DNA of 64,000 nucleotides, taken from positions 6,388-70,387 of the forward strand of contig DATKLE010000153.1 in assembly GCA_035542575.1 (NCBI GenBank), in the 5' to 3' direction. Of the stretch, positions 8,908 through 17,460 are shown piece after piece (positions within the stretch are counted from its first letter, which is position 1; each line of letters opens with the position of its first letter). This stretch comes from JAIQET01 sp035542575 (GTDB taxonomy: Bacteria; Acidobacteriota; Terriglobia; Terriglobales; Acidobacteriaceae). Position numbers and translations under genes: made by a program. The notes below the pieces were generated by a model. That model was not told where the DNA came from and ran no database searches. It saw only the letters and a list, made by a program, of their open reading frames with translations.

Positions 8908-9426
8908 ATGAAACACTTCACGTTCCTTGTGGTCGCAATTGCAGCAATCGTAGGTCTCGTCGTTTTCAATGTCCCGGCACCAGGACACGCGGGCACGCCG
9001 CCCGCACCGTACGTTACGGAAATTCCCCACGGATACCGTGACTGGCGGTGGATTTCCTCGGCCCACGAAGCCGGCAACCTCAATAGTTTAGGTGCTGTTT
9101 TGGGTAACGATATTGCCATCAAAGCCTATCGCGAAGGGAGGCTCCCATACCCCGACGGCTCAATCATCGCTGCTCTGCATTACCGCCACGTTCCGTCGGA
9201 TGAAAACAACAAGGTCTTCGGCCAAGTGCAGTCTTTTGTTCCCGGCGCTCCCACCAACATTCAGTTCATGGTCAAGGACTCAACAAAGTACGCAGCCACC
9301 GGCGGCTGGGGATTCGGTCACTTCCAGGACGGCAAAGCTGCCGACGCGGCTTTCATGCAGCCCTGCTTTCCCTGCCACCAGAAGGCCAAAGCGACCGATC
9401 TTGTCTTCACTCGTTATGCACCCTGA
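8908..9426 (+). CDS. Cytochrome P460 family c-type haem protein, exported
   Basis: The 172-residue protein has a Sec signal peptide or N-terminal anchor (residues 1-28, FTFLVVAIAAIVGLVVF) and the P460 fold: YVTEIPHGYRDWRWIS, LGNDIAIKAYREG, LPYPDGSIIA and the C-terminal haem-binding CFPCH near residue 155. P460 proteins are periplasmic and can oxidise hydroxylamine through a Lys-crosslinked haem, but many homologues are uncharacterised. AGAGGA sits upstream of the ATG. Nothing nearby points to nitrification, so hydroxylamine oxidation is not claimed. Confidence 0.85.
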   Translation: MKHFTFLVVAIAAIVGLVVFNVPAPGHAGTPPAPYVTEIPHGYRDWRWISSAHEAGNLNSLGAVLGNDIAIKAYREGRLPYPDGSIIAALHYRHVPSDENNKVFGQVQSFVPGAPTNIQFMVKDSTKYAATGGWGFGHFQDGKAADAAFMQPCFPCHQKAKATDLVFTRYAP

Positions 9427-9636
9427 TTGCCGGGAATAGAGCAGGGGGCATAAGCCGCCGTGCGGGAGGGGTTGAATGGCGGAGCGTCACTAGAAAACCA
9501 GTGTCGTAAGCTTGTGGGACGGATATAGCTTCCCAAAAACAGCGCTTGATCAGTAGAAAGGCGAACCGAAGCGCAAGCTTGTGCAAACGCTTGATGTGGC
9601 CAATAAGGTGTCGTTCGATCTATACGAACGAGATAT

Positions 9637-10083
9637 TCAGTTCTTGCCGGGTTCGTAATATTTGCCATTCACTTCTTCCCCCATCACGGCAAAATCGCAT
9701 TTGGACGTTTCGAGCGGATCAGTCTTGAAGGCGAAGTTGATCGATGGCACTCGCACGCTCGCTTCCAATTTCGCGATCGCCTTAAAGCCTTCAAACCGAT
9801 ACTGCCGCATCGGATCTTCGTACTTGACCGATTCGTCAGTGGAGGTAAAGACGAGCTTGAAGTCGAGAAACGCCGGGGTGGTCTCGGCATCCATTGCCGG
9901 CCAACGTGGCTGGTCGATGATCGGCACGTTGGTCATCTGCAATGTGGCGGTCTTTCCGTCCGAGCTGAACGTCAGTCCGCCCACAGGCACTGGAGTGACC
10001 CAATAAAGACCTTCGGGCGAGATCGGCGAATGGAAATCATGAACCTGGTTCGCAGGGACAGCCTGTCCCTTGAATAGGGTCAA
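9637..10083 (-). CDS. Hypothetical protein of the VHDFH family
   Basis: The 148-residue protein begins TLFKGQAV and contains VHDFHSPISPEGLYWVTPVP, a pattern I associate with small stand-alone proteins that resemble each other across soil bacteria. No function is known to me. No signal peptide is seen. The start would be a TTG immediately after the TGA of the upstream Tat gene (TGATTG), with no Shine-Dalgarno, so translation probably depends on termination of that gene. A 7-bp hairpin (AGGGACA/TGTCCCT) lies 13 bases into the coding sequence. Confidence 0.6.
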   Translation of the reverse strand: MTLFKGQAVPANQVHDFHSPISPEGLYWVTPVPVGGLTFSSDGKTATLQMTNVPIIDQPRWPAMDAETTPAFLDFKLVFTSTDESVKYEDPMRQYRFEGFKAIAKLEASVRVPSINFAFKTDPLETSKCDFAVMGEEVNGKYYEPGKN

Positions 10084-10503
10084 TCAGGTGTGGGCGAATA
10101 CGCCTTGATGCGCCTGCCGCGCCGCCCAGTACTCTCCCGCCATGTAGCTGTAGTCCGTAGTCGGTGTTCCCCATGCCTCGCGATTGCCTTGGTTGTCTTC
10201 CCCTATGCCGTGAAAGCCGCTGCAGCGGGCCAGCTTTCCTTTGAAGTGATAGATGTTCGAAAGCTCGACGTTCGGACCTGCGGGTTGATTGTGATTCCCA
10301 TTTTTATCGAGCCACGGGATAGGATACGGACACGATCCACCGTTTGAAGGCTCGCGGTTTTGCGGAATGGGAGGCGCGCAGCGTTGCGGCAGGGATTGAG
10401 ACTGAACCGGCATTGCGCGCACGAAGGTTCCTACGGCGGTGGCGACGAGTCCGAGCCAGCGCCGGCGCGTGAGTCCAATTGCGTGACTGTCAATTTGAGC
10501 CAT
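10084..10503 (-). CDS. Tat-exported hypothetical protein
   Basis: The 139-residue protein starts with a twin-arginine signal (LTRRRWLGLVATAVGTF) and a likely cleavage after VQSQS. The mature part contains NVELSNIYHFKGKLARC and TPTTDYSYMAGEYWAARQ, which suggests a small folded domain exported after folding, possibly with a cofactor. No named family is recognised. The ATG at 10503 follows AAGGAGG at a good distance and is preferred over an upstream start. The downstream gene abuts its stop codon, so the two probably form a functional pair. Confidence 0.68.
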   Translation of the reverse strand: MAQIDSHAIGLTRRRWLGLVATAVGTFVRAMPVQSQSLPQRCAPPIPQNREPSNGGSCPYPIPWLDKNGNHNQPAGPNVELSNIYHFKGKLARCSGFHGIGEDNQGNREAWGTPTTDYSYMAGEYWAARQAHQGVFAHT

Positions 10504-10640
10504 GAATGCCTCCTTTTCGGTCACGTGAACATCTGGACCGATAGTCTAATCCCAACCACCCAACTGGCGATAAATCGCCCTCTCACTCATTGACCCTGCT
10601 GGGACTGCCGGTCTAGACTCGTTTCCCGGTGGGGGATTCC

Positions 10641-12245
10641 ATGAAACGCATCGTCTTGCTGATCGCAATCGTAGTGTCATTTGGCTTAGCCACGCTGGCC
10701 GACGAGGGCCATCACCACGAAGACCTTACGGCCAGCCAGTTGGGGACCGTCCATTTTCCGGTCTCTTGTGAGGCTTCCATGCAGGTGCCGTTCGAACGCG
10801 GGGTGGCGCTGCTGCACTCCTTTTGGTACGAGGAGGCGCAAAAGGAATTTGAGGACATCGCGAAGCATGACCCCCATTGCGCCATGGCGCATTGGGGCGT
10901 CGCCATGAGCCTCTGGCATCAGCTATGGGATACTCCGAAGGCTGACACTCTGGCGCAAGGCGCGGCCGAGGTGAAGAAAGCCAAGGGGCTGCATCCCAAG
11001 ACCGACCGGGAGCGGGATTACATTGCGGCCATCGGTGCCTTCTATGAGGATTCCAAGAAGGATCACCAGACAAGAGCGACCGCTTACTCCAAAGCGATGG
11101 AGCGCATGTATCAGCGCTATCCCGAGGACCGCGAGGCAGCGGCCTTCTATGCGCTGTCGCTGCTGGCATCCGAACCCGATCACGACACCACCTTCGCCCA
11201 CCGCAAGCAGGCCGCCGCAGTGCTGGAGAAGCTGTTCGCGGAGGAGCCCGATCATCCCGGAGTGGCGCACTACCTGATCCACAGTTATGACAAGCCGCAA
11301 CTCGCGGAACTGGGGCTGCCGGCGGCGCGGCGCTACGCGAAAATCGCGCCTGCAGCCCCGCACGCGCTGCACATGCCGTCGCACATCTTTGCCCGGCTGG
11401 GGTTGTGGCAGGAGGACATTGAATCCAATCTGGCTTCCGTCGCCGCCACCCGCAAGACTGCTGCCATGCACATGGGTGGAGAGGCACATCAGTTTCATGC
11501 CATGGACTTTCTCGATTATGCCTATCTGCAGATCGGACGCGAGGACGAAGCGCAGAAGCTGGTGGACGAGATAAACGCTATGCCGCCGCAGCAGGACATG
11601 TACGGCATGGGGGATCCACGGCCCTGGGCGTTGGGAGAATTTTCCGCAAGAAATGCCATCGAGTTGCATCATTGGCAGGAAGCGGCGGCTCTAACGCCGC
11701 CTGCCGGGGCGCGGCCGGGAACGAATTCCGTCGTCTATTGGGCCCGCGCCATCGGCGCCTCGCGCAGCGGTAACCTGGAACAGGCCCGCAAGGATGTTGC
11801 AGAGATTGAGTCCATCCGCAAGACCGCGGCCGCTAACAAGAAAACCGGTCTCGCCTATGTAGCTGGTCTGGAAGAGAAGGAAGCCCAGGCCTGGCTGGAC
11901 TTTGCTGAAGGAAAGGGCGATTCAGGTGTGCAGACCCTGCGCTCCATCGCGGAGCAGGAAGAAGCCGAAGGCGAGGAAACCGGGGCATTTCCGGCCCGCG
12001 AACTGGCGGCCGACATGCTCCTCGAGATGAAGCATCCTGAGCAGGCGCTAGCCGAGTATGAAAAGGACTTGAAGTTCAATCCCAACCGCTTCGATGGATT
12101 GTATGGAGCCGCCCGTGCCGCGGAGATGGCCGGCAAGGCAAAGGAAGCCAGCACCTACTACGCCCAACTGGTGAAAACGTGCGCTGGTTCCAACTCGGAC
12201 CGGCCGGAGCTGGCGCATGCGCGGGCGTTGCTGGCGCAGAAGTGA
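10641..12245 (+). CDS. Secreted TPR-repeat protein
   Basis: The 534-residue protein has a Sec signal peptide (residues 1-21) and then a His-rich mature N-terminus (DEGHHHED). TPR-like helical pairs cover the rest: FERGVALLHSFWYEEAQKEF near residue 45, AHWGVAMSLWHQLW, and HALHMPSHIFARLGLW near 240, with canonical TPRs near the C-terminus (EQALAEYEKDLKFNPNRFDGL). The ATG at 10641 has a G-rich ribosome site (GGGGGA). A paralogue with the same architecture lies at 58863-60506. TPRs mediate protein contacts; the partner is unknown. Confidence 0.82.
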   Translation: MKRIVLLIAIVVSFGLATLADEGHHHEDLTASQLGTVHFPVSCEASMQVPFERGVALLHSFWYEEAQKEFEDIAKHDPHCAMAHWGVAMSLWHQLWDTPKADTLAQGAAEVKKAKGLHPKTDRERDYIAAIGAFYEDSKKDHQTRATAYSKAMERMYQRYPEDREAAAFYALSLLASEPDHDTTFAHRKQAAAVLEKLFAEEPDHPGVAHYLIHSYDKPQLAELGLPAARRYAKIAPAAPHALHMPSHIFARLGLWQEDIESNLASVAATRKTAAMHMGGEAHQFHAMDFLDYAYLQIGREDEAQKLVDEINAMPPQQDMYGMGDPRPWALGEFSARNAIELHHWQEAAALTPPAGARPGTNSVVYWARAIGASRSGNLEQARKDVAEIESIRKTAAANKKTGLAYVAGLEEKEAQAWLDFAEGKGDSGVQTLRSIAEQEEAEGEETGAFPARELAADMLLEMKHPEQALAEYEKDLKFNPNRFDGLYGAARAAEMAGKAKEASTYYAQLVKTCAGSNSDRPELAHARALLAQK

Positions 12246-12330
12246 ATTGACGATTGCCAATTGGCGAATGCCAATTGCAAACCGGTTCTCAAATTGACGC
12301 TTGGCATTTGAAAATTGGAAATCGCATCAT
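12246..12330. repeat. AATTGCCAATTG-type intergenic repeat cluster
   Basis: This A/T-rich spacer holds overlapping copies of GCCAATTG/CAATTGGC words. Similar clusters lie at 32413-32490 and 49933-50023. It sits between convergent gene ends. Confidence 0.6.
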
Positions 12331-13151
12331 TGTTTGTCCAGCCTCTGCATCCGGAATAGTAGGGTTCCCCATCCCAGCTTTGAGCGCATCTGCACCGGAG
12401 TGCGGTTGGCATCGTCGGTGAACCAGACGAACACCGAGCCCTTGCCCTTCATCGGCCCGGAGATGGCTTCGGCTTTGACCCGGATGGTCTGATACGTGCC
12501 GAGCGGCACCTTGACCCGTTCCCGGGCTTCCACCTTTGCGGTGACGTCTGCTGTCTTTCCCCCGTCGTTCAGCGAGAAAGTGTAGCTGTCACCTGTCTGC
12601 AGCGGCAGTGAGGCCAGGTAGTAGAAGCCGCTGACGACATCGGTCACACAAGTGGGAATGTCGTTCTGCGCGTGCTTCAATTCAGCAGTCTTGAGATTCT
12701 TCTCGTCCAGCACACTCTTGCGCCGGGCATAATCAAAGACGATAGTCGTGTCGCGCTTATGGGATCCTTCCTCGGTGTGCTTGGTGACATGGAGAGAGCA
12801 GAAGCTGTGGGGGCTGAACCACGCCTCAAAGCGGTCGTGGACCTTGTAAAGAACGTTGACCACGCCGGTGGAATCGGCGGTGGCGGCCACGTGCTGCTCC
12901 GTTCCTGACGACTCGAGTCTCACGGTGGCGTTGCCGGCGGTGAACAGGTGCCACTCCACGGTGTACACATACTTCTGGCCGCTCGGAAATTGATAGTTCG
13001 GGGGCGGAGGGATGATCTGGGAGGCCGGGGCCGCACTCACGGTCGCCGTAGGTGCCCCCTGCGATGAGGACGGGGTGGCCGTTTGTCCCAGGGCGGCGGC
13101 CCACGCCACACATAGGGAATAGGCCAGAGCCGACATGACGAAGTTGCGCAT
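12327..13151 (-). CDS. DUF3108 domain-containing exported protein
   Basis: The 274-residue protein has a signal peptide (cleavage near residue 22, AALGQ) and a Ser/Ala/Pro-rich linker to about residue 50. The DUF3108 beta-rich domain follows: YQFPSGQKYVYTVEWHLFTAGNA, with TVRLESSG and later VPLGTYQTIRVKAEA. These proteins are periplasmic and of unknown function; their fold resembles lipoprotein-carrier-like barrels. It is convergent with the TPR gene. Its upstream spacer separates it from the envelope operon to its right. Confidence 0.82.
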   Translation of the reverse strand: MRNFVMSALAYSLCVAWAAALGQTATPSSSQGAPTATVSAAPASQIIPPPPNYQFPSGQKYVYTVEWHLFTAGNATVRLESSGTEQHVAATADSTGVVNVLYKVHDRFEAWFSPHSFCSLHVTKHTEEGSHKRDTTIVFDYARRKSVLDEKNLKTAELKHAQNDIPTCVTDVVSGFYYLASLPLQTGDSYTFSLNDGGKTADVTAKVEARERVKVPLGTYQTIRVKAEAISGPMKGKGSVFVWFTDDANRTPVQMRSKLGWGTLLFRMQRLDKQ

Positions 13152-13226
13152 GCGTTGTTTAGACGAACCAGCTGAGAATATGGTGAGACGCTGAAGACCG
13201 GGCCGCAGGATGCTTGTTCGCCCCGG

Positions 13227-13772
13227 TCAATTAGAAATCCAATACAGCTTAACCAGCAGGGCTGCCATCATCGCAACTGCCCCGACAGTGGCATTGTACT
13301 CGCGGTGCTGGCGATACAAGTCCCAGGAAAACTCGCGCTCGCGGTTACCAAAGGGCGTGAGGCGGGGCAACAAGCTCGGTACTGCCTTCGCGTAGTCTGC
13401 AAACTCGGGAAAGCGCTCGCGAAGAAATCTTTCCTCCGATCGGATTACCGGCAGGTAGATGGCGAAGAAGAAGACCGCTATGGCCGCCGCGATCCACCAA
13501 CTTCGGGCGGCGAGTGCGAATCCAGCTGCGAGGATGAGTGAACCCAGATAAAGCGGGTTGCGCGTATAGGCATAAGGTCCGCCGGTGGTGAGCTGTTGGT
13601 TTTTTTGCACGTGGCCGGAGGCCAGGGCGCGCAGCACCAGACCCGGGATCAACACCACGGCGCCCATCACCAGCGACATCACCGTCGGTTTCGCCAGCCA
13701 CAAGTACAGCGCGGCGAAGGCAAATCCCAGCGGCACCCGGATGCGGCGCGCGATTCTGGACCAGCTAACCAC
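13227..13772 (-). CDS. Isoprenylcysteine carboxyl methyltransferase-like membrane protein
   Basis: The 181-residue integral membrane protein has about four helices and the ICMT/PEMT signature TTGGPYAYTRNPLYLGSLI (residues ~62-80), then RSEERFLRERFPEFADYAKAV, which forms the SAM and substrate site in this superfamily. Bacterial members methylate unknown lipids or proteins. The GTG start at 13772 overlaps the end of waaC by eight bases, so it is the last gene of the envelope operon, and a lipid-modifying role would fit. The substrate cannot be inferred. Confidence 0.85.
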   Translation of the reverse strand: MVSWSRIARRIRVPLGFAFAALYLWLAKPTVMSLVMGAVVLIPGLVLRALASGHVQKNQQLTTGGPYAYTRNPLYLGSLILAAGFALAARSWWIAAAIAVFFFAIYLPVIRSEERFLRERFPEFADYAKAVPSLLPRLTPFGNREREFSWDLYRQHREYNATVGAVAMMAALLVKLYWISN

Positions 13773-14871
13773 GGCAACTCCTCAGGAGCTGGCGGGCAGC
13801 GGCGACCACATGCTCCGGCGCGATCTCGAGGAGTCCCTCGTCTGGCTGGGGATGGCGGGTATGAGTGGTAGGGCTCGCCGGGTTGCGCAGCACGAGGCTA
13901 CGAGTGCCGAAGGGCCCGTTGCGCGCGGGATTGGTGGGGCCAAATATGGCCACTACCGGGATGCGCAGAGCCGCGGCCAGGTGCATGGGGCCGGTGTCTC
14001 CGCCGATGAATAGGCGCGCGCGCCGGGTGAGTGCGATCAACTGGGTCAGCGAACGGGAGATGCCCTTGGCCGCACCCGCGCCGGCTGCTTCGACCTGCCG
14101 CGCCAACTCCTCCTCGCCGGGGCCAAAATTAATCAGCGACTGTAAACCATCCTCTGCCAGCTGCCGGGCCACGTCACCATACCGATTGGCGGGCCAGCGC
14201 TTGGCGCCCCAGCCGGCGCCAGGATTGAGCAGCACGAAATCACGGACACCGAGACCTTGCAGGCGGCGGTTGCATTCCTCCTCTACGGCTTCGTCATATG
14301 GGAGTTCGACCTGCGGCATCTCAAGCGGCCCGCCGGCAATGGCTTCCGCGAGAGAAAGATTCTGCTCCACGATGTGCGTGCCTCGGGCCATCACCTGCCG
14401 TGTGTAGAACATGCTGGCGGCGTTTTCCCGCGGCTGGGCTAGCCCGAAGATCACCGGCGCGCCTGACCAGCGGGCCAGCAGGGCGGAACGCACGGCGCCC
14501 TGAAAGTCCGCCGCGACTTCGTAGCGCACTGAGCGCAACTCGCTCAGTCCGGCGGCGACTTGTTCCCAAGTCTGGCTGGAAAGCAGGGCTTTGCGCCACT
14601 TCGCCGTGTTTACGGTGTGAATCCGGTCTACCAGCGGCCGTTGCCGCGAGCGCGGCCCACTGTGCGGCGTGGGCAACGTGCATAGCAATTCTGCCCAGCG
14701 CTCCTCGACCAGCCATCCGATGGTGGCCTGGGGAAACGCCTGCCGCAACGCACTTACCGCGGGTAAGGTGTGAATGATATCGCCCATGGCGCTGAGGCGC
14801 ACAATCAGCAACCGCTGAATCGGGCGGGGCGCGCTGTTCTCCAGCGCTGAAGTTGTGGCCTGCGTGGACAT
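13765..14871 (-). CDS. waaC: Lipopolysaccharide heptosyltransferase I (GT9 family)
   Basis: The 368-residue glycosyltransferase would add the first L-glycero-D-manno-heptose to Kdo in the LPS inner core. GT9 marks are RLLIVRLSAMGDIIHTLPAVSALRQAFP near the N-terminus, VLLNPGAGWGAKRWP near residue 205 and FIGGDTGPMHLAAALRIPVVAIFGPTNP near 285. It lacks membrane helices and acts at the cytoplasmic face. It begins two bases after the rfaE2 stop (TGAGCATG), consistent with co-translation. Type I versus II is inferred from the neighbouring waaA and heptose genes. Confidence 0.88.
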   Translation of the reverse strand: MSTQATTSALENSAPRPIQRLLIVRLSAMGDIIHTLPAVSALRQAFPQATIGWLVEERWAELLCTLPTPHSGPRSRQRPLVDRIHTVNTAKWRKALLSSQTWEQVAAGLSELRSVRYEVAADFQGAVRSALLARWSGAPVIFGLAQPRENAASMFYTRQVMARGTHIVEQNLSLAEAIAGGPLEMPQVELPYDEAVEEECNRRLQGLGVRDFVLLNPGAGWGAKRWPANRYGDVARQLAEDGLQSLINFGPGEEELARQVEAAGAGAAKGISRSLTQLIALTRRARLFIGGDTGPMHLAAALRIPVVAIFGPTNPARNGPFGTRSLVLRNPASPTTHTRHPQPDEGLLEIAPEHVVAAARQLLRSCRG

Positions 14872-14873
14872 GC

Positions 14874-15356
14874 TCAGGAACGCCGTTCCAGGCGCGAGCG
14901 GATGATCTGGCTGGCCGAATGGTCCTTGGGATCGCCGACGATCTCCACCCGGCCTCCGTATTCGAGCACCACATCGCGCTCAGGAACGGTGGCGGCAGTA
15001 TAGTCGGTGCCCTTGGCGTGGACGTCTGGGCGGATCTCGCGGATCAGAGCGCGCACATCCGGCTCGGGAAAAATCACGACTGCGTCCACATCGGCCAATG
15101 CCGACACTATCTCGGCCCGCTCGTGCGCAGGCATCAGCGGACGGCCGGTGCCTTTCAGCGCGCGTACGGATTCATCGGAGTTGATGGCCACCACCAGCCG
15201 CCCGCCCAATTCCTTGGCGGCATGCAGGTAGCGTACATGTCCCACATGCAGAAGGTCGAAGCAGCCATTGGCCAGGGTGATGCGCTCACCGGCATGCCGC
15301 CACTCGGCCACGCGCTGGCGCAGTTCTTCGCGACGCAAAATTTTGTTGGCGCTCAA
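14874..15356 (-). CDS. rfaE2: D-glycero-beta-D-manno-heptose 1-phosphate adenylyltransferase
   Basis: The 160-residue nucleotidyltransferase activates heptose-1-phosphate with ATP to ADP-heptose. The cytidylyltransferase-type motif TLANGCFDLLHVGHVRYL (residues ~24-41) and SASQIIRSRL near the end are clear. Here it is separate from the kinase, unlike the fused HldE of enterobacteria. The start I choose is TTG at 15356, whose last two bases overlap the rfaE1 TGA. An AGG sits about eight bases before it and the first residues (LSANKILRREEL) match the usual N-terminus. Confidence 0.9.
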   Translation of the reverse strand: MSANKILRREELRQRVAEWRHAGERITLANGCFDLLHVGHVRYLHAAKELGGRLVVAINSDESVRALKGTGRPLMPAHERAEIVSALADVDAVVIFPEPDVRALIREIRPDVHAKGTDYTAATVPERDVVLEYGGRVEIVGDPKDHSASQIIRSRLERRS

Positions 15357-16387
15357 TGGGACCTGGTTGCCGGCGGAGCCTTTTCCAACGCGTCCAGCAG
15401 TTCCTGCTGGCTCACCGTGGCGGTGCCGCGCTTCATCACCACGATGCCGCCGGCGTAGTTGGCCAAATGCGCTGCCTCTTCCGTGCTGGCCCCGGCCGCC
15501 AAAGCTGCCGTGAACGTGGCGATAACGGTGTCCCCCGCCCCCGTCACGTCCGCCACTTCGTCGGAACCAAAGATCGGGATGTCCACCGGCTTGTGCTTTG
15601 CAGCAAAAGCCACCATGCCGTCGCGTCCCCGCGTGATGACCAGTGACTGCAGCTTCATGCGCGACATGATCTGCTCGCCCGCAGTGCACACTCGAGACCA
15701 GTCCTGCCCAATGCGGACGCCCATGGCTTCTTCTACCTCGGGCTCATTGGGCGTAGCCGCCGTGACTCCGGAATATTGCAGCAGGCGGTAACGCGAATCC
15801 ACGATCACCGGCAGGCGATCCAGCCGCCCGCGCTCGCGAATCGCGTTCAGGATCGCCGGGGTTGCGGCGCCGTAGCCGTAGTCGGAAACCAACAGGGCGT
15901 CAGAAGCGCGCGCGTACTCCCGCGCTGCCAACACCAATTCACGCTTGAGGTGGCCATTGGGCTCGGATTCCGGTTCGCGATCCACCCGCACCACCTGTTG
16001 TCGCGCCGTGTGGGTCATACCGGCCAGGATGCGGGTCTTTGTCACCGTGGTGTAATTCTTGTCTTTCAAAACGCCGCTGATGGGAATGTGTTTGTGACGG
16101 AAGGTCTTGAGCAGCAGGCGGCCGGGTTCATCGTCGCCCACCACGCCCACGGGGAGCACATTCACCCCCAGGTCGGCCAGATTGTTGACGGCATTCGCCC
16201 CGCCGCCCGGAACTACGGTGCGCTCACGATGCTTGAGGATCAGCACGGGCGCCTCCCGCGAGACCCGCGAAATTTCCCCGAAGACGAACTCGTCGGCCAC
16301 CAGATCTCCGATCACGGTGACCGTGACATTCGGAAACGCTTCGACGATCTTCCTCAGCCGTCCGGCTTCCTTGGGATGGGTGGTCAT
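15353..16387 (-). CDS. rfaE1: D-glycero-beta-D-manno-heptose-7-phosphate kinase
   Basis: The 344-residue PfkB-family kinase makes heptose-1,7-bisphosphate for ADP-heptose synthesis. Marks are VIGDLVADEFVFGEISRVSREAPV near residue 25, the VPGGGANAVNNLADLG substrate loop near 58 and the catalytic DVTGAGDTVIATFTAALAAG near residue 290 with Asp as base. Its stop overlaps the rfaE2 start by two bases. A phosphatase (GmhB) and isomerase (GmhA) that complete the pathway are not in the window. Confidence 0.93.
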   Translation of the reverse strand: MTTHPKEAGRLRKIVEAFPNVTVTVIGDLVADEFVFGEISRVSREAPVLILKHRERTVVPGGGANAVNNLADLGVNVLPVGVVGDDEPGRLLLKTFRHKHIPISGVLKDKNYTTVTKTRILAGMTHTARQQVVRVDREPESEPNGHLKRELVLAAREYARASDALLVSDYGYGAATPAILNAIRERGRLDRLPVIVDSRYRLLQYSGVTAATPNEPEVEEAMGVRIGQDWSRVCTAGEQIMSRMKLQSLVITRGRDGMVAFAAKHKPVDIPIFGSDEVADVTGAGDTVIATFTAALAAGASTEEAAHLANYAGGIVVMKRGTATVSQQELLDALEKAPPATRSH

Positions 16388-16434
16388 TGGTAGTGCGCCG
16401 GGGGGTGCCGCGCCCAGCGGAACTCAAGATTCTC

Positions 16435-17379
16435 TCATGCCGGGCGCCTGCGCTCCGCGATCACTCGCAGCATAGTATCCACGGCGTTAGTGGCATCCAC
16501 CAGGTCCATCTTGACCGGAACCACGGCCACGGGTTCCAGCGCGGAAAGATATCCTCCCAAGTTGATGGCGTCTTTCTCCGTGGTGACGAAGCCCCCACCT
16601 TCGCTCCGCTGGCGCAACTCTAACAGGTCGCGGATGTCCCGCTCGGTGTAGGCGTGGTGGTCACCGAATATCGCCTCGGCCGCAGGCTCAATCCCTGCTG
16701 TACGGAGCTGCAGCAGAAAATTCTGCGGCCGGGCGATTCCGCAGAACGCCACCGGGCTGGGCGGAACATGGCTGGGCAGAATGGCGCGGCGCACGCGCCA
16801 TACCAGCTTGCCATCCAGCGGGAAGGACTCCGGGGAAGCGCCGCTGGTAAGGACCACAACGTCGGCCCGTCGCAAGGAAGTCAGCGGTTCGCGCAAGCGC
16901 CCGGCGGGGAGCAACCGGTCGCGGGCATCTTCGGGAGTGGTGAGAACGATGTCGAAATCGCGCGCCAGGGCACGATGCTGAAAACCGTCGTCCAGCAGGT
17001 GCAACTGCGGACCGAATCTTGCTTCCGCCGTGCGCCCGGCCTGATAACGGTCTTCCCCGACCACCACAGGGACTGCCAGCCGTCGCGCCAGGAGCAGCGG
17101 TTCATCGCCGAAGTCACAGGCTGGGCCGCCGGGATCCACCACCGCCACCCCCCGCGTCTTACGCCCGTACCCGCGGCTAAGAATATCGAATCTCAGGCCG
17201 CGGGTCTTCAGCAGTTGTCCCAGGAGGATGACGAACGGTGTTTTGCCGGAGCCGCCCACGGAGAGGTTGCCGACACTGATGACCGGCGCCTCCAGCCTCT
17301 TGCTGGGCAGAAGGCCGTGGTCATAGAGCGCATTGCGCGCCCGCACGCTAAAGCCGAAGATGGCAGCCAGCGGATTCAT
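16435..17379 (-). CDS. lpxK: Tetraacyldisaccharide 4'-kinase
   Basis: The 314-residue inner-membrane-associated kinase phosphorylates the lipid A precursor at the 4' position. The P-loop SVGNLSVGGSGKTPFVILLGQLL (residues ~36-58) is typical, as are ILSRGYGRKTRG and HLLDDGFQHRALARDFD. An N-terminal hydrophobic segment (PLAAIFGFSVRARNALYDHG) fits membrane attachment. It lies between waaA and rfaE1 with 80- and 47-base gaps, so it belongs to the same transcription unit. Confidence 0.95.
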   Translation of the reverse strand: MNPLAAIFGFSVRARNALYDHGLLPSKRLEAPVISVGNLSVGGSGKTPFVILLGQLLKTRGLRFDILSRGYGRKTRGVAVVDPGGPACDFGDEPLLLARRLAVPVVVGEDRYQAGRTAEARFGPQLHLLDDGFQHRALARDFDIVLTTPEDARDRLLPAGRLREPLTSLRRADVVVLTSGASPESFPLDGKLVWRVRRAILPSHVPPSPVAFCGIARPQNFLLQLRTAGIEPAAEAIFGDHHAYTERDIRDLLELRQRSEGGGFVTTEKDAINLGGYLSALEPVAVVPVKMDLVDATNAVDTMLRVIAERRRPA

Positions 17380-17460
17380 CGTTGCAGGTTCTACGTAACG
17401 ACGGTTCCTTGCAGGGACGGATCTTTGACGCGTCCCGCCGGGTTAGAAACCCGGCCCACA

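Noticed and set aside
10051..10086. Second candidate for selenocysteine: in-frame TGA at the end of the Tat gene with a hairpin 13 bases downstream
   Set aside because: The downstream text starts like a stand-alone family (KGQAVPANQVHDFH), no Cys-type homologue is known to span the TGA, and there is no redox motif near it. Two coupled genes explain it better.
14853..16393. Long plus-strand frames opposite rfaE1, rfaE2 and waaC
   Set aside because: They are shadows of well-identified minus-strand genes and carry no recognisable motif.
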